A stretch of DNA of 34,591 nucleotides from an uncultured Bacteroidales bacterium. GTDB lineage: Bacteria; Bacteroidota; Bacteroidia; Bacteroidales; UBA932. Below are positions 23,213 through 30,281 of this stretch, piece after piece; the first letter of the stretch is position 1; the number at the start of each line of letters is the position of its first letter. Location: the NCBI GenBank assembly GCA_947168525.1, contig CAMVMG010000023.1:1-34591 (forward strand), in the 5' to 3' direction. Under the pieces are notes generated by a model that made no database searches, had not been told where the DNA came from, and was given only the letters and a program-made list of their open reading frames with translations. Position numbers and translations under genes: made by a program.

Positions 23213-24877
23213 TCAGCTTTCAGTCGACTCTTCTTGTAGCCGCTTTTTCTTATTCAACATTTCCAAAAAAAAGTCTGTGTCGGGTGCCCCAGAAGCTATA
23301 ATCACTTTTCGGAAACGGGAACGGGCCATTCTCAAACTGTCAACGGAGACCTTATTTAAGAGTATTTGTATAGTACTGTCTGGAATCCCGGCGAAAAACA
23401 GAGAGATTAGTTTCAAGTTTTCATTCTTTATCCTTGGGACTTGACTACGTAGTTTAGCCATAATACTATTGCAATAGCGATCCAAATCTTTTTCTAAAGA
23501 CGAAAAGGCTTCGGGATTGTTTCTTAATGACTGAACAGTTTCTTTTATTTCATTAAAAACCACCCCTTTTTCTTTGAGATTATCCATTTGGAAGTACTTC
23601 TCTGTCAACGAATCTAAGTGATTTATCCGACCGCTGAACAACGCCCCTAATAAATGTGCCTTCTCTTTTGAGAGTCTATCAATCTCTTTCTTACTGAAGA
23701 ACAGTTGGGTCATTTGCTCTTTCAACAGTTGATCTTTCTTTCTTGAGGCTACTATGAAACTGGCTAAAGTAAAGAGAGCCAACAATAAACAAATAACGCC
23801 AACCAAAGAAACGGTCTGTCTCGTATTCTTCACTCGTTCCTTTTGCAGCGCCGCTTCATTCTTATAATAATCCCGCTGCGAGCAACTGATTGATTGTTGA
23901 AGAAGGGTTCGCGTCAAAGAATCTTGGACGGAAACAGCTCGCGTGACGAGGTGGAAGGCAAGGTCAGAGTCGCCTCTAAGAAAAGACAGTTTAGACTTGG
24001 AATAGTCAAGAGCTGCAGAATCTGCCCCATTGAGACACGCTGAATAACCCTTTGCAAACCAGTAATCTGCAGAATCCCGATTACCGATTTTTTCATGCGC
24101 CAAAGCATAATCAGCGTAGTTTAATATGCTGAAATAGGTTTTGGGCACATTCTGAAACAGAGAAACAGCTTCTACCGGATCAGACTCTGTTATTGCTAAA
24201 ATGTCGGCATGGTAAAGATTACAGTATTGTATTAGGTTGCTGTCTGTGTACTCCGTTTTGATATAGGCCAAAAGGCTATCAGATTTTTCGTAATGCTGAC
24301 TGTTTAGATAATCAATGGCTAGAGACAGCTCTGCATACGCCTTGTAATTAATAGCCTTTGCTTTTGTAAAGAAAGAAACCGCCCTTTGCATACTATTCAG
24401 CGCCTCTTGTGTATTATTGGTGGCGGTAAATACATTGGCTTTATTTCGGTTGATTAATCCTATGTATAAATCATCGTCCAACGCAGAGGCAATTGTTTCT
24501 GCTTTTTCCAATGATACAATGGCATCGGAAAACGAATGACTGTTTTTCTGGATTATTCCTTGGTAATAATATGCCAACATTCTATATCTGGGATAATTAT
24601 GCCGGGAATAGTATTCTACGGCAGAAGAAATAAGGGTATCAGAGGTAACGTCAATATAATTTTTGTCAAGAGCTGCACTCATAAGAAGAGAATACCTGGC
24701 AAGGTCTTTCCTTGAATGCAAGGATAATGGATTGATGCTCTTTAAGATAAACAGAGCGCTATCTGGTCTTTGACGAAGGAAGGACTCAGAGATGTCCATT
24801 TTTTCCTTTATTTCACTATGACATGCCGAAAGGGCGAGAAGATGAAACAATACAACAATACGAAGAAACGGTCTCAT
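23213..24877 (-). CDS. Membrane-anchored TPR regulator with C-terminal HTH-like region
   Basis: A 554-residue protein. An N-terminal lipoprotein-like signal (lipobox LSAC, Cys19) is followed by a helical TPR-type region (about 28-340), one transmembrane segment (about 355-377), a basic coiled-coil stretch (about 380-430), and a C-terminal segment (about 487-527, FAGIPDSTIQILLNKVSVDS then LRMARSRFRKV) that resembles the LuxR-like helix-turn-helix of Bacteroidota TPR regulators. The expected topology is sensor in the periplasm and DNA-binding end in the cytoplasm. It diverges from the DUF3244/C10 protease genes across a perfect palindrome, so it probably regulates them. The gene is AT-rich compared with the flanking operons. 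The HTH call is by resemblance only; a histidine-kinase or receiver domain is not present. Confidence 0.7.
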   Translation of the reverse strand: MRPFLRIVVLFHLLALSACHSEIKEKMDISESFLRQRPDSALFILKSINPLSLHSRKDLARYSLLMSAALDKNYIDVTSDTLISSAVEYYSRHNYPRYRMLAYYYQGIIQKNSHSFSDAIVSLEKAETIASALDDDLYIGLINRNKANVFTATNNTQEALNSMQRAVSFFTKAKAINYKAYAELSLAIDYLNSQHYEKSDSLLAYIKTEYTDSNLIQYCNLYHADILAITESDPVEAVSLFQNVPKTYFSILNYADYALAHEKIGNRDSADYWFAKGYSACLNGADSAALDYSKSKLSFLRGDSDLAFHLVTRAVSVQDSLTRTLLQQSISCSQRDYYKNEAALQKERVKNTRQTVSLVGVICLLLALFTLASFIVASRKKDQLLKEQMTQLFFSKKEIDRLSKEKAHLLGALFSGRINHLDSLTEKYFQMDNLKEKGVVFNEIKETVQSLRNNPEAFSSLEKDLDRYCNSIMAKLRSQVPRIKNENLKLISLFFAGIPDSTIQILLNKVSVDSLRMARSRFRKVIIASGAPDTDFFLEMLNKKKRLQEESTES

Positions 24878-24897
24878 GACAAAGTATATTCCTTTCT

Positions 24898-24905
24898 CAA
24901 AAATA
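24898..24905 (-). promoter_or_regulatory. -7 element of the TPR regulator promoter
   Basis: Read leftward, TATTTTTG matches TAnnTTTG exactly and lies 20 bases upstream of the ATG at 24877. A TTTC at 24926-24929, 20 bases upstream, is a weak -33 candidate. Confidence 0.55.
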
Positions 24906-24939
24906 AGAAAATGGTAGAAAAAAAAGAAATGCTTTACCG

Positions 24940-24971
24940 TAATTGTTACATAAAATAATATGTAACAATTA
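24940..24971. promoter_or_regulatory. Perfect palindrome, candidate operator of the regulator/protease divergon
   Basis: TAATTGTTACAT (24940-24951), an eight-base spacer, then ATGTAACAATTA (24960-24971): arms match at all 12 positions. It lies upstream of both divergent promoters, centred roughly 65 bases before the leftward and 95 before the rightward predicted start site, which suits an activator. A further half site GTTACA occurs at 25001-25006. The AT-rich arms and lack of a following T run argue against a terminator. Confidence 0.6.
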
Positions 24972-25014
24972 GATTATCAACGCAATATGACCGATAAAAA
25001 GTTACAGTATTTCT

Positions 25015-25045
25015 TATGTTTTTAAAAGATAATATGCCATTTTTG
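25015..25045 (+). promoter_or_regulatory. Putative promoter of the DUF3244-C10 unit
   Basis: CATTTTTG (25038-25045) differs at one base from TAnnTTTG, and TATG (25015-25018) lies 19 bases upstream, one base from TTTG. The imperfect boxes fit a promoter that needs an activator. The leader to the ATG at 25077 would be about 25 bases. Confidence 0.4.
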
Positions 25046-25076
25046 CAGAACTGATGTTTAACTTAAATCAAATTCT

Positions 25077-25469
25077 ATGAAAGCAAAATGGCTCTTTTTT
25101 CTGTCTGTCTTTTTGATAGCGCTATCTGGTTCTAACGGCTTTGCCAGGACATCTTTTGCACCTAATCCTGACGGAGATGGTCATATTATTATTATCTTAA
25201 ATCCGGATGCCCCCATCGGAGCTCCCCGCAGCCCGGTCTTCAATCCCTTCACGGCGTACCTGAATGGGGATGCTGTTGTCCTTAACTGCTCCACATCTTT
25301 TGGAAATGTTGCCGTAACACTCGTTTCCACTGCGGGCGACTATTACACAACCGTATTCGACACGGAAGACAGTACCATCATCATTCCCGTCAGCGGCCTT
25401 TCGGGGCACTATACCCTTCTTCTAACAACCGCATCAGGGAGCCAGTTCATTGGAGAGTTTGAAATGTAG
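25077..25469 (+). CDS. Small secreted DUF3244-like beta-sandwich protein
   Basis: A 130-residue protein with a signal peptide (MKAKWLFFLSVFLIALSGSNGFA) and a mature part of about 105 residues made of beta strands (FNPFTAYLNGDAVVLNCS, then VAVTLVSTAGDYYTTVFD and GLSGHYTLLLTT), a compact C2-type sandwich. It resembles DUF3244 proteins, which are often found beside C10 proteases and TPR regulators in Bacteroides. It is followed after 43 bases by the C10 protease and probably shares its promoter. Its size, secretion and position would fit a protease inhibitor or chaperone, as for the small inhibitors encoded next to Bacteroides C10 proteases, but no inhibitor motif is recognisable and the role is unproven. 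Confidence 0.75.
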   Translation: MKAKWLFFLSVFLIALSGSNGFARTSFAPNPDGDGHIIIILNPDAPIGAPRSPVFNPFTAYLNGDAVVLNCSTSFGNVAVTLVSTAGDYYTTVFDTEDSTIIIPVSGLSGHYTLLLTTASGSQFIGEFEM

Positions 25470-25512
25470 TAATCATTATTTTTAACATTACTTATTGCAT
25501 ATACTTTAAGCT

Positions 25513-26907
25513 ATGAAAAGATTTTTTCTATTATTTATATGCTCCTCTGTTGTTTATTCTTGTACTCCGAGTTTAATATCAGATTATTCTTCTACCGATC
25601 ATGCTGAGCAAACTATAATAACAAAAAGCTCAGACCCATTAATTATCGATGAGTTTTTTGTGTCAGATAAGGATGTATTAGCCTACATCCGATTCCGTGA
25701 ATTTGAGTTGAAAAAAGAATTAAAGGTAAGTAGAATCTCCTCGATTCCGGATTCAAATACCATTCCCGCAATATATATTATCAATTACGATAGAGGCTGG
25801 GATATCATCAGTGCCGACAAAAGGACAAAACCGCGCCTTGCCTATGATAGTCAAGGAAGTATGGACTGGGATAATAGTCCGGACACACAACGTGCCTGGT
25901 TGACATCAATTATCGGGGAAGTTGATGTGCTAAGGAATATGTCGGAACAGGATTTGGATTCTCTTGGAGACAGTGCTATAGAGGAAATGAACTCAAATAT
26001 AGACTTCTGGGATGCCATCACTGCAAATGAATCATTTTTGCTTCGTGTTTTTGGAGATGAAATATTATCTGGCTCTGAATTGGGGTATTATGAACTTGAC
26101 GGATTAGTAACAGATACACTTGAATACAATACTGTTAATCACCTAATCAATCTGCATTGGCATCAACAGGCTCCTTATAATAATTATTGTCCATTACGAA
26201 CCGATATTACAACTCAACGGGTCCCTGCCGGATGTGGCGCTGTCGCTGCAGGACAAATTCTTTGGTATCTGCATACCACATGCAATTATCCGGTATATGC
26301 ACCTGATTCCGCTTACGTTTCCGGTAATGTGAATTCATATACGATGACACAATCCGGACAGAGCTCTACAATTTGGCCGAGCATGCAGATTTTGAACTCG
26401 ACTACGGCGGGAATACTACTTGCGAAAATAGGAACTATGGTAGGCATGCAATATTCAAATACCGGGTCTTCATCCTACTTTACTGATTATAGGCCAAACG
26501 TCTTTGTCCCATTTGGCGTTAATTGTAATGAATATTATTCTTTTTATACAAATGTTGCCAGCCAAAACTTATTAAACGGATTGCCCGTATTTGTTAGGGC
26601 GGCTACGGCAAACGGTGAAGGACATTTCTTTATCATTGATGGATATAAGGCTTATCGCGAGGCTTATGGCTTCAGATATATATGGGTAAGCACAGATCCA
26701 TCACCGGATCCACAGACAATCATTGAACCCGAAATACATGAATATTACTCTTATGGAACTCCTTTTATTCAGGAGTATTCCATGAATTGGGGCTGGGGGA
26801 TTTCCTATGATAATGGATGGTATAGTACGACAGGATCCTGGACTTCGGGAGGATATTCCTTTGATTATGGGAAGATGATGCTCGCGGATTTTTCAGAAAT
26901 ACAATAA
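25513..26907 (+). CDS. C10-family (streptopain-like) cysteine protease lipoprotein with prodomain
   Basis: A 464-residue predicted lipoprotein (lipobox VYSC, Cys17) with an N-terminal Spi-type prodomain (about 35-200; SDKDVLAYIRF and WDIISADKRTKPRLAYDSQG) and a papain-like C10 catalytic domain. The active site is intact: Cys241 in PAGCGAVAAGQ, His371 in GEGHFFIIDGYK, and the NWGWG loop (425-429). Related enzymes are SpeB of Streptococcus and the Bfp/Btp proteases of Bacteroides, made as zymogens that mature by removing the prodomain. It would act at the surface or outside the cell, cleaving proteins broadly. The gene is AT-rich (one 60-base line counted by hand, 25981-26040, is 37% GC) and lies in the cassette with the TPR regulator and DUF3244 protein, suggesting horizontal acquisition. 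A serpin gene follows. Confidence 0.92.
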   Translation: MKRFFLLFICSSVVYSCTPSLISDYSSTDHAEQTIITKSSDPLIIDEFFVSDKDVLAYIRFREFELKKELKVSRISSIPDSNTIPAIYIINYDRGWDIISADKRTKPRLAYDSQGSMDWDNSPDTQRAWLTSIIGEVDVLRNMSEQDLDSLGDSAIEEMNSNIDFWDAITANESFLLRVFGDEILSGSELGYYELDGLVTDTLEYNTVNHLINLHWHQQAPYNNYCPLRTDITTQRVPAGCGAVAAGQILWYLHTTCNYPVYAPDSAYVSGNVNSYTMTQSGQSSTIWPSMQILNSTTAGILLAKIGTMVGMQYSNTGSSSYFTDYRPNVFVPFGVNCNEYYSFYTNVASQNLLNGLPVFVRAATANGEGHFFIIDGYKAYREAYGFRYIWVSTDPSPDPQTIIEPEIHEYYSYGTPFIQEYSMNWGWGISYDNGWYSTTGSWTSGGYSFDYGKMMLADFSEIQ

Positions 26908-26933
26908 ACATTTACTGATTGGCAGTTCGTTAT

Positions 26934-26964
26934 TTTGATAAATAACCCCAAAAATATATATTTG
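26934..26964 (+). promoter_or_regulatory. Consensus promoter of the serpin gene
   Basis: TTTG (26934-26937), exactly 19 bases, TATATTTG (26957-26964), then 20 bases to the ATG at 26985. This is a perfect Bacteroidota promoter, so the serpin can be expressed independently of the C10 protease just upstream. Confidence 0.8.
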
Positions 26965-26984
26965 TAAACCAATACTTATCTGTT

Positions 26985-28298
26985 ATGAAAAAAGTTCTTG
27001 TGTTTTTTTCCGCATTTGCAATTCTGCTTTTAGCGGGTTGTGAGACGCTTCCGGTGTCGGAAGAGCTCCAGAATCCTGTGCCGGAAGATACTATTGCGAA
27101 GGGAGGACAAGAGAATGAGGATCCGTCGGGGCAGGAGGACAATCCTTCAATGCAGGTTTATCATCCGGCAGTGCCTATCAGATTGTCGGTATCGGATAAG
27201 ACCGTGCTTACAGCATCCAATCAGTTTGGCCTTAACGTCTTTGGCCAGCTCCTTTCCCTCAATGAAGGGGCAGGAAACGTGGCCTTCTCTCCCCTTAGCC
27301 TCTCGCTTGCCCTTGCAATGGCAGCGGAAGGCGCTGCCGGCGAAACTTACAATCAGTTCTCGGCCGTTCTTGGATGGGGAGACGCCACCCGGGAAGAAGT
27401 AGGCTCCTTCTATAAGACAATGCTAAGCGGCCTTATCGAGGCCGACCCTCATGTAAGTTTTTCCAGCAGCAATTCCCTGTGGGCGGCGCTGGATCTGAAC
27501 CTGAAAGAGCAGTACAGGACCCAACTTGCAGAGTCCTTCAATGCCGAGAGTTTTTCCGTAGACTTTACCCTCCCGAAGACGCTCTCGCAGATTAACGACT
27601 GGTGCTCGGACAAGACCGGGGGCAAAATCCCTAAGATGCTCTATGACTTGGATCCTGCTACCCGCCTGATGCTAATTAATGCGCTTCTTTTCAAAGCGCC
27701 CTGGACCATTGAATGGGACGTGGAGGAAGGTCGTGATTTCCAGGGTGTCCAAGCCGTGGTAAAGAAAGATTATCTGTATGCCGACAACATGCAGCGTTAC
27801 CGCGCGTTCGAAGGTTATTCTGCCGCGGGGGTGCAATATGGCAACGGTGCCTATGAGCTAATCCTTATCCTGCCGGACGAAGGCAAGTCTGTGGAAGATA
27901 TTCTGGACAATCTGGACGTGGATGCGCTCAAATCTATGCAGGTAACCCCCATGGAGTTATACCTGCCCAAATTCTCCGAAGAGTACAGCACAGAAGACAA
28001 ACTGCCCAAGAGTCTTAATGCTCTGGGCCTAAAGCTGCCCTTCATTAACGCGGCCGATTTTTCGGGCATCAGCTCGGAACAGCTTTCTGTCAATGCTATC
28101 ATGCAGCGCACGGCGATCGACGTCACGGAGAAGGGGACAGAGTTCGCTGCAGTGACTATGGCGGTGATGGCCACATCGGCGGGCCCCGGACAGGAAAAGC
28201 CGGAGAAAGTTGTCTTTGACCTCAACCGCCCGTTTGCCTATATTATCCGGGAAACCAGTACCAACGCTATCCTGCTGATGGGGACCCTGTTCCAGTAG
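26985..28298 (+). CDS. Lipoprotein serpin (serine/cysteine protease inhibitor)
   Basis: A 437-residue protein with a lipoprotein signal (MKKVLVFFSAFAILLLAGC, Cys19), an acidic linker to about residue 65, and a full-length serpin fold (about 75-437). Serpin signatures include NVAFSPLSLSLALAMAAEGA, the NALLFKAPW strand, ELILILPDEG, and the hinge EKGTEFAAVTMAVMA (382-396) whose small residues are needed for loop insertion, so inhibition should be possible. The end, FDLNRPFAYIIRE, is canonical. The reactive loop (to about 408) seems longer than in alpha-1-antitrypsin, so P1 cannot be fixed; by simple counting it would be Ser398. It lies 77 bases after a C10 cysteine protease but has its own promoter. 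It may guard the cell against its own protease or against host or competitor proteases. Confidence 0.93.
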   Translation: MKKVLVFFSAFAILLLAGCETLPVSEELQNPVPEDTIAKGGQENEDPSGQEDNPSMQVYHPAVPIRLSVSDKTVLTASNQFGLNVFGQLLSLNEGAGNVAFSPLSLSLALAMAAEGAAGETYNQFSAVLGWGDATREEVGSFYKTMLSGLIEADPHVSFSSSNSLWAALDLNLKEQYRTQLAESFNAESFSVDFTLPKTLSQINDWCSDKTGGKIPKMLYDLDPATRLMLINALLFKAPWTIEWDVEEGRDFQGVQAVVKKDYLYADNMQRYRAFEGYSAAGVQYGNGAYELILILPDEGKSVEDILDNLDVDALKSMQVTPMELYLPKFSEEYSTEDKLPKSLNALGLKLPFINAADFSGISSEQLSVNAIMQRTAIDVTEKGTEFAAVTMAVMATSAGPGQEKPEKVVFDLNRPFAYIIRETSTNAILLMGTLFQ

Positions 28299-28459
28299 GT
28301 GGCTGGCTCACTACCCCCGGTACACGGCACTACGCGAAAATGGGCGAAAACGTGTAATGCGGTGTCCTGTGTCACGCCCGGACCAGAAAACTTCCGCTAT
28401 CACAAGGGCCTGAGAATGGTACTGGATGCCGCGCAGTACCGGGATCTGCCTGGTGGATT

Positions 28460-29809
28460 CTAGAGGCTGATTTTCAGCGCCAGGGGTTCCTGGGGCAGGT
28501 TTTTGGGCAGGGTTACCGTAACCCTGCCATTTTTTATGCTGGTCTTCAGGGCTTTTCCGTTGTTCAGCAGTTTTACCTTACCCCTCGGCAGGTTACCGGT
28601 CCATTCAAGCGTAGCGGGCAGGCTTTCCCCATCCGGGAGGGCATAGACAGCATAGAGCGTCTTGCCGTCCTTGGCGGCGCTGAACCAGAGCCGGCCGTCG
28701 TTGTAGTCCGGGGTGATGCGGGTGTTGTAAATGGCCTCTCCGCATCGGCCCAGCCACTGGCCGATTTCCCGGAGGATCACTGCGGCGCGCTCCTCGATGA
28801 GGCCTTCCGGGGTGGGGCCAACGCCCAGCACCAGGCAGCCGCCCTTGGCCACAATCTCCGCCAGGGTGCCTATTACACGGCGGGCGCTCTTGTACGGCTG
28901 GTCCTTCACCCAGCCCCAGTCGTTTCCCAGTGTGATACAGGACTCCCAGGGATGGTCTATCTGCCGGTTGGGAATGCTTTGTTCCGGGGTCTGGTAATTC
29001 TCGTTGGGGCCTTCGATGGTGCGGTCTACGCACAGCAGGCCCGGGCTCACCCTTCTCGCCTCCGGCAGAATCTCCGGCAGGCCTACCTGTTCCCCGGTAA
29101 TCCATCCGCCGTCCAGCCAGAGGATGTCCAGCTTGCCGTATCGGCCTCCGGTGAGCTCCCGGAGCTGGTTTTGGGTGTAGGTCACGTATTTTTCCCACCA
29201 GTCCGGGTGCATGTCCACTTTATAATTGATATGACGGTTGGGAGTGGCATAATAGGGGTTCCAGAAGCCGTCGCAGTGCCAGTCCGGTTTGGAGAAGTAG
29301 GCCCCCACCATAAAGTCCTGCGCCCGGAAGGCGTCAAAGACGTACTTGGCTGCATCAGCCTTGGGATTGCCTTTGAACGGCCCTGCCTTGGCAATGGAGA
29401 AATCTGTGTATTGCGAGTCAAAGAGGCAGAAGCCGTCGTGGTGCTTGGTGGTAAAAATCATGTACTTCATGCCGGCCGATTTAAACACCTGTGCCCACTG
29501 CTCCGGGTTGAAGCGCACGGGGTTGAACGCCTGGCTCAGGCCCCAGTACCACTGCTTGTAGCCCTCGTAGGTGGTGCCTTCCGGGCGTACGATCCAATCC
29601 TCGTTGCAGAGGTTCCAGGATTCCACGATGCCCGGCACCGAATACAGTCCCCAGTGCATCAGGACGCCGAATTTGAGGTCCTGCCACCAGTCTAGCTTCT
29701 CCAGCACGGCCGGGTCCGTGGGCCAAACATATCCGTCCGTAGTATTGTCCTGTGCCCGTGCCTGCAGGCCGATGAGCGCTGCGGCAAGCAATATGATAAT
29801 CCGTTTCAT
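28460..29809 (-). CDS. GH29 alpha-L-fucosidase
   Basis: A 449-residue enzyme with a signal peptide (MKRIIILLAAALIGLQARAQ). I start it at the ATG at 29807-29809; the frame runs 18 codons further but only this start gives a clean signal. Family GH29 marks are LKFGVLMHWGLYSVPG (45-60), the FTTKHHDGFCLFDS stretch (KHHDGF, 122-127), and LDILWLDGGW with predicted nucleophile Asp233. The reaction is retaining removal of alpha-L-fucose from glycans such as mucin or milk-type structures, probably in the periplasm. A short C-terminal beta domain closes the protein. The gene is single, leftward, and diverges from the BlaI/M56 pair over a palindrome. A terminator for the opposing serpin transcript is embedded in its 3-prime coding part. 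Confidence 0.93.
   Translation of the reverse strand: MKRIIILLAAALIGLQARAQDNTTDGYVWPTDPAVLEKLDWWQDLKFGVLMHWGLYSVPGIVESWNLCNEDWIVRPEGTTYEGYKQWYWGLSQAFNPVRFNPEQWAQVFKSAGMKYMIFTTKHHDGFCLFDSQYTDFSIAKAGPFKGNPKADAAKYVFDAFRAQDFMVGAYFSKPDWHCDGFWNPYYATPNRHINYKVDMHPDWWEKYVTYTQNQLRELTGGRYGKLDILWLDGGWITGEQVGLPEILPEARRVSPGLLCVDRTIEGPNENYQTPEQSIPNRQIDHPWESCITLGNDWGWVKDQPYKSARRVIGTLAEIVAKGGCLVLGVGPTPEGLIEERAAVILREIGQWLGRCGEAIYNTRITPDYNDGRLWFSAAKDGKTLYAVYALPDGESLPATLEWTGNLPRGKVKLLNNGKALKTSIKNGRVTVTLPKNLPQEPLALKISL
28506..28535 (+). terminator. Intrinsic terminator of the serpin, inside the GH29 coding region
   Basis: GGCAGGGTT (28506-28514), a five-base loop, AACCCTGCC (28520-28528), then A and TTTTTT (28530-28535): a strong stem followed by a T run in the rightward direction only. 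It lies about 210 bases past the serpin stop, inside the last codons of the convergent fucosidase gene (the GRVTVTLPKN region). Confidence 0.65.
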
Positions 29810-29860
29810 CTTGTAAAGATACGAAAGCATAAGATTTAAAACAAATAATCGAAAAATTAT

Positions 29861-29868
29861 CAAAAATA
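29861..29868 (-). promoter_or_regulatory. Possible -7 element of the GH29 promoter
   Basis: Read leftward, TATTTTTG matches TAnnTTTG exactly and would give a leader of about 45 bases before the fucosidase ATG. No clear -33 box is present. The BlaI-side palindrome at 29873-29895 would lie over its upstream half. Confidence 0.4.
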
Positions 29869-29869
29869 G

Positions 29870-29899
29870 TTGTATAGCTAATTATTTTAGCTATATTTG
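29870..29899 (+). promoter_or_regulatory. Promoter and palindromic operator of the blaI-M56 operon
   Basis: TTG (29870-29872), 19 bases, TATATTTG (29892-29899) make a good Bacteroidota promoter 15 bases before the ATG at 29914. A perfect palindrome, TATAGCTAA (29873-29881), TTATT, TTAGCTATA (29887-29895), fills the spacer and overlaps the -7 box. A dimeric repressor bound there would block RNA polymerase, as BlaI and MecI do at their own promoters. Confidence 0.75.
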
Positions 29900-29913
29900 C
29901 AGCAGAAAACGTT

Positions 29914-30279
29914 ATGCTTATGAAACGCCTTACCAAAAAAGAAGAGATTATCATGAACCACTTCTGGGAGCACGGCCCGCTGTTTGTAAGGGAGTTACGG
30001 GAACTGTACCCGGACCCCAAGCCCCATTTCAGCACGCTCAGCACACAGGTGCGTACGCTTCAGGAGGATGGTTTCATTGACCATAAGTCCTACGGTCCCA
30101 CCTATCAGTATTATGCCAAAGTTACACGGGAGGAGTACAAGCAGCGCTCGCTCATCGGTCTCATTGACAAGTATTTCGATAATTCTTACATTAATGCCGT
30201 ATCGGCCCTGGTGAAGGAGGATAAGATTTCGGTGGAGGAGCTCAGGGAACTTATCAGCCTTATTGAAAAGGAGAAATAA
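29914..30279 (+). CDS. BlaI/MecI/CopY-family transcriptional repressor
   Basis: A 121-residue winged-helix repressor. LTKKEEIIMNHFWEHGPLFV opens the domain, followed by the recognition region FSTLSTQVRTLQEDGFIDHK and wing (GPTYQYYAKV), with a C-terminal helical dimerisation part (about 75-121). In this family the dimer represses its own operon until a membrane M56 protease is activated and the repressor is cleaved or released. An in-frame ATG two codons later (29920) is an alternative start. The next gene, two bases downstream, is the M56 partner, and a perfect palindrome overlaps the promoter, so autorepression is very likely. Whether the signal is a beta-lactam, cell-envelope stress or copper is unknown; no beta-lactamase gene is nearby. 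Confidence 0.93.
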   Translation: MLMKRLTKKEEIIMNHFWEHGPLFVRELRELYPDPKPHFSTLSTQVRTLQEDGFIDHKSYGPTYQYYAKVTREEYKQRSLIGLIDKYFDNSYINAVSALVKEDKISVEELRELISLIEKEK

Positions 30280-30281
30280 CC

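Noticed and set aside
24940..24971. Terminator hairpin between the divergent regulator and DUF3244 genes
   Set aside because: The genes diverge, so no transcript should end here, the stem is AT-rich, and there is no T run after it; an operator fits better.
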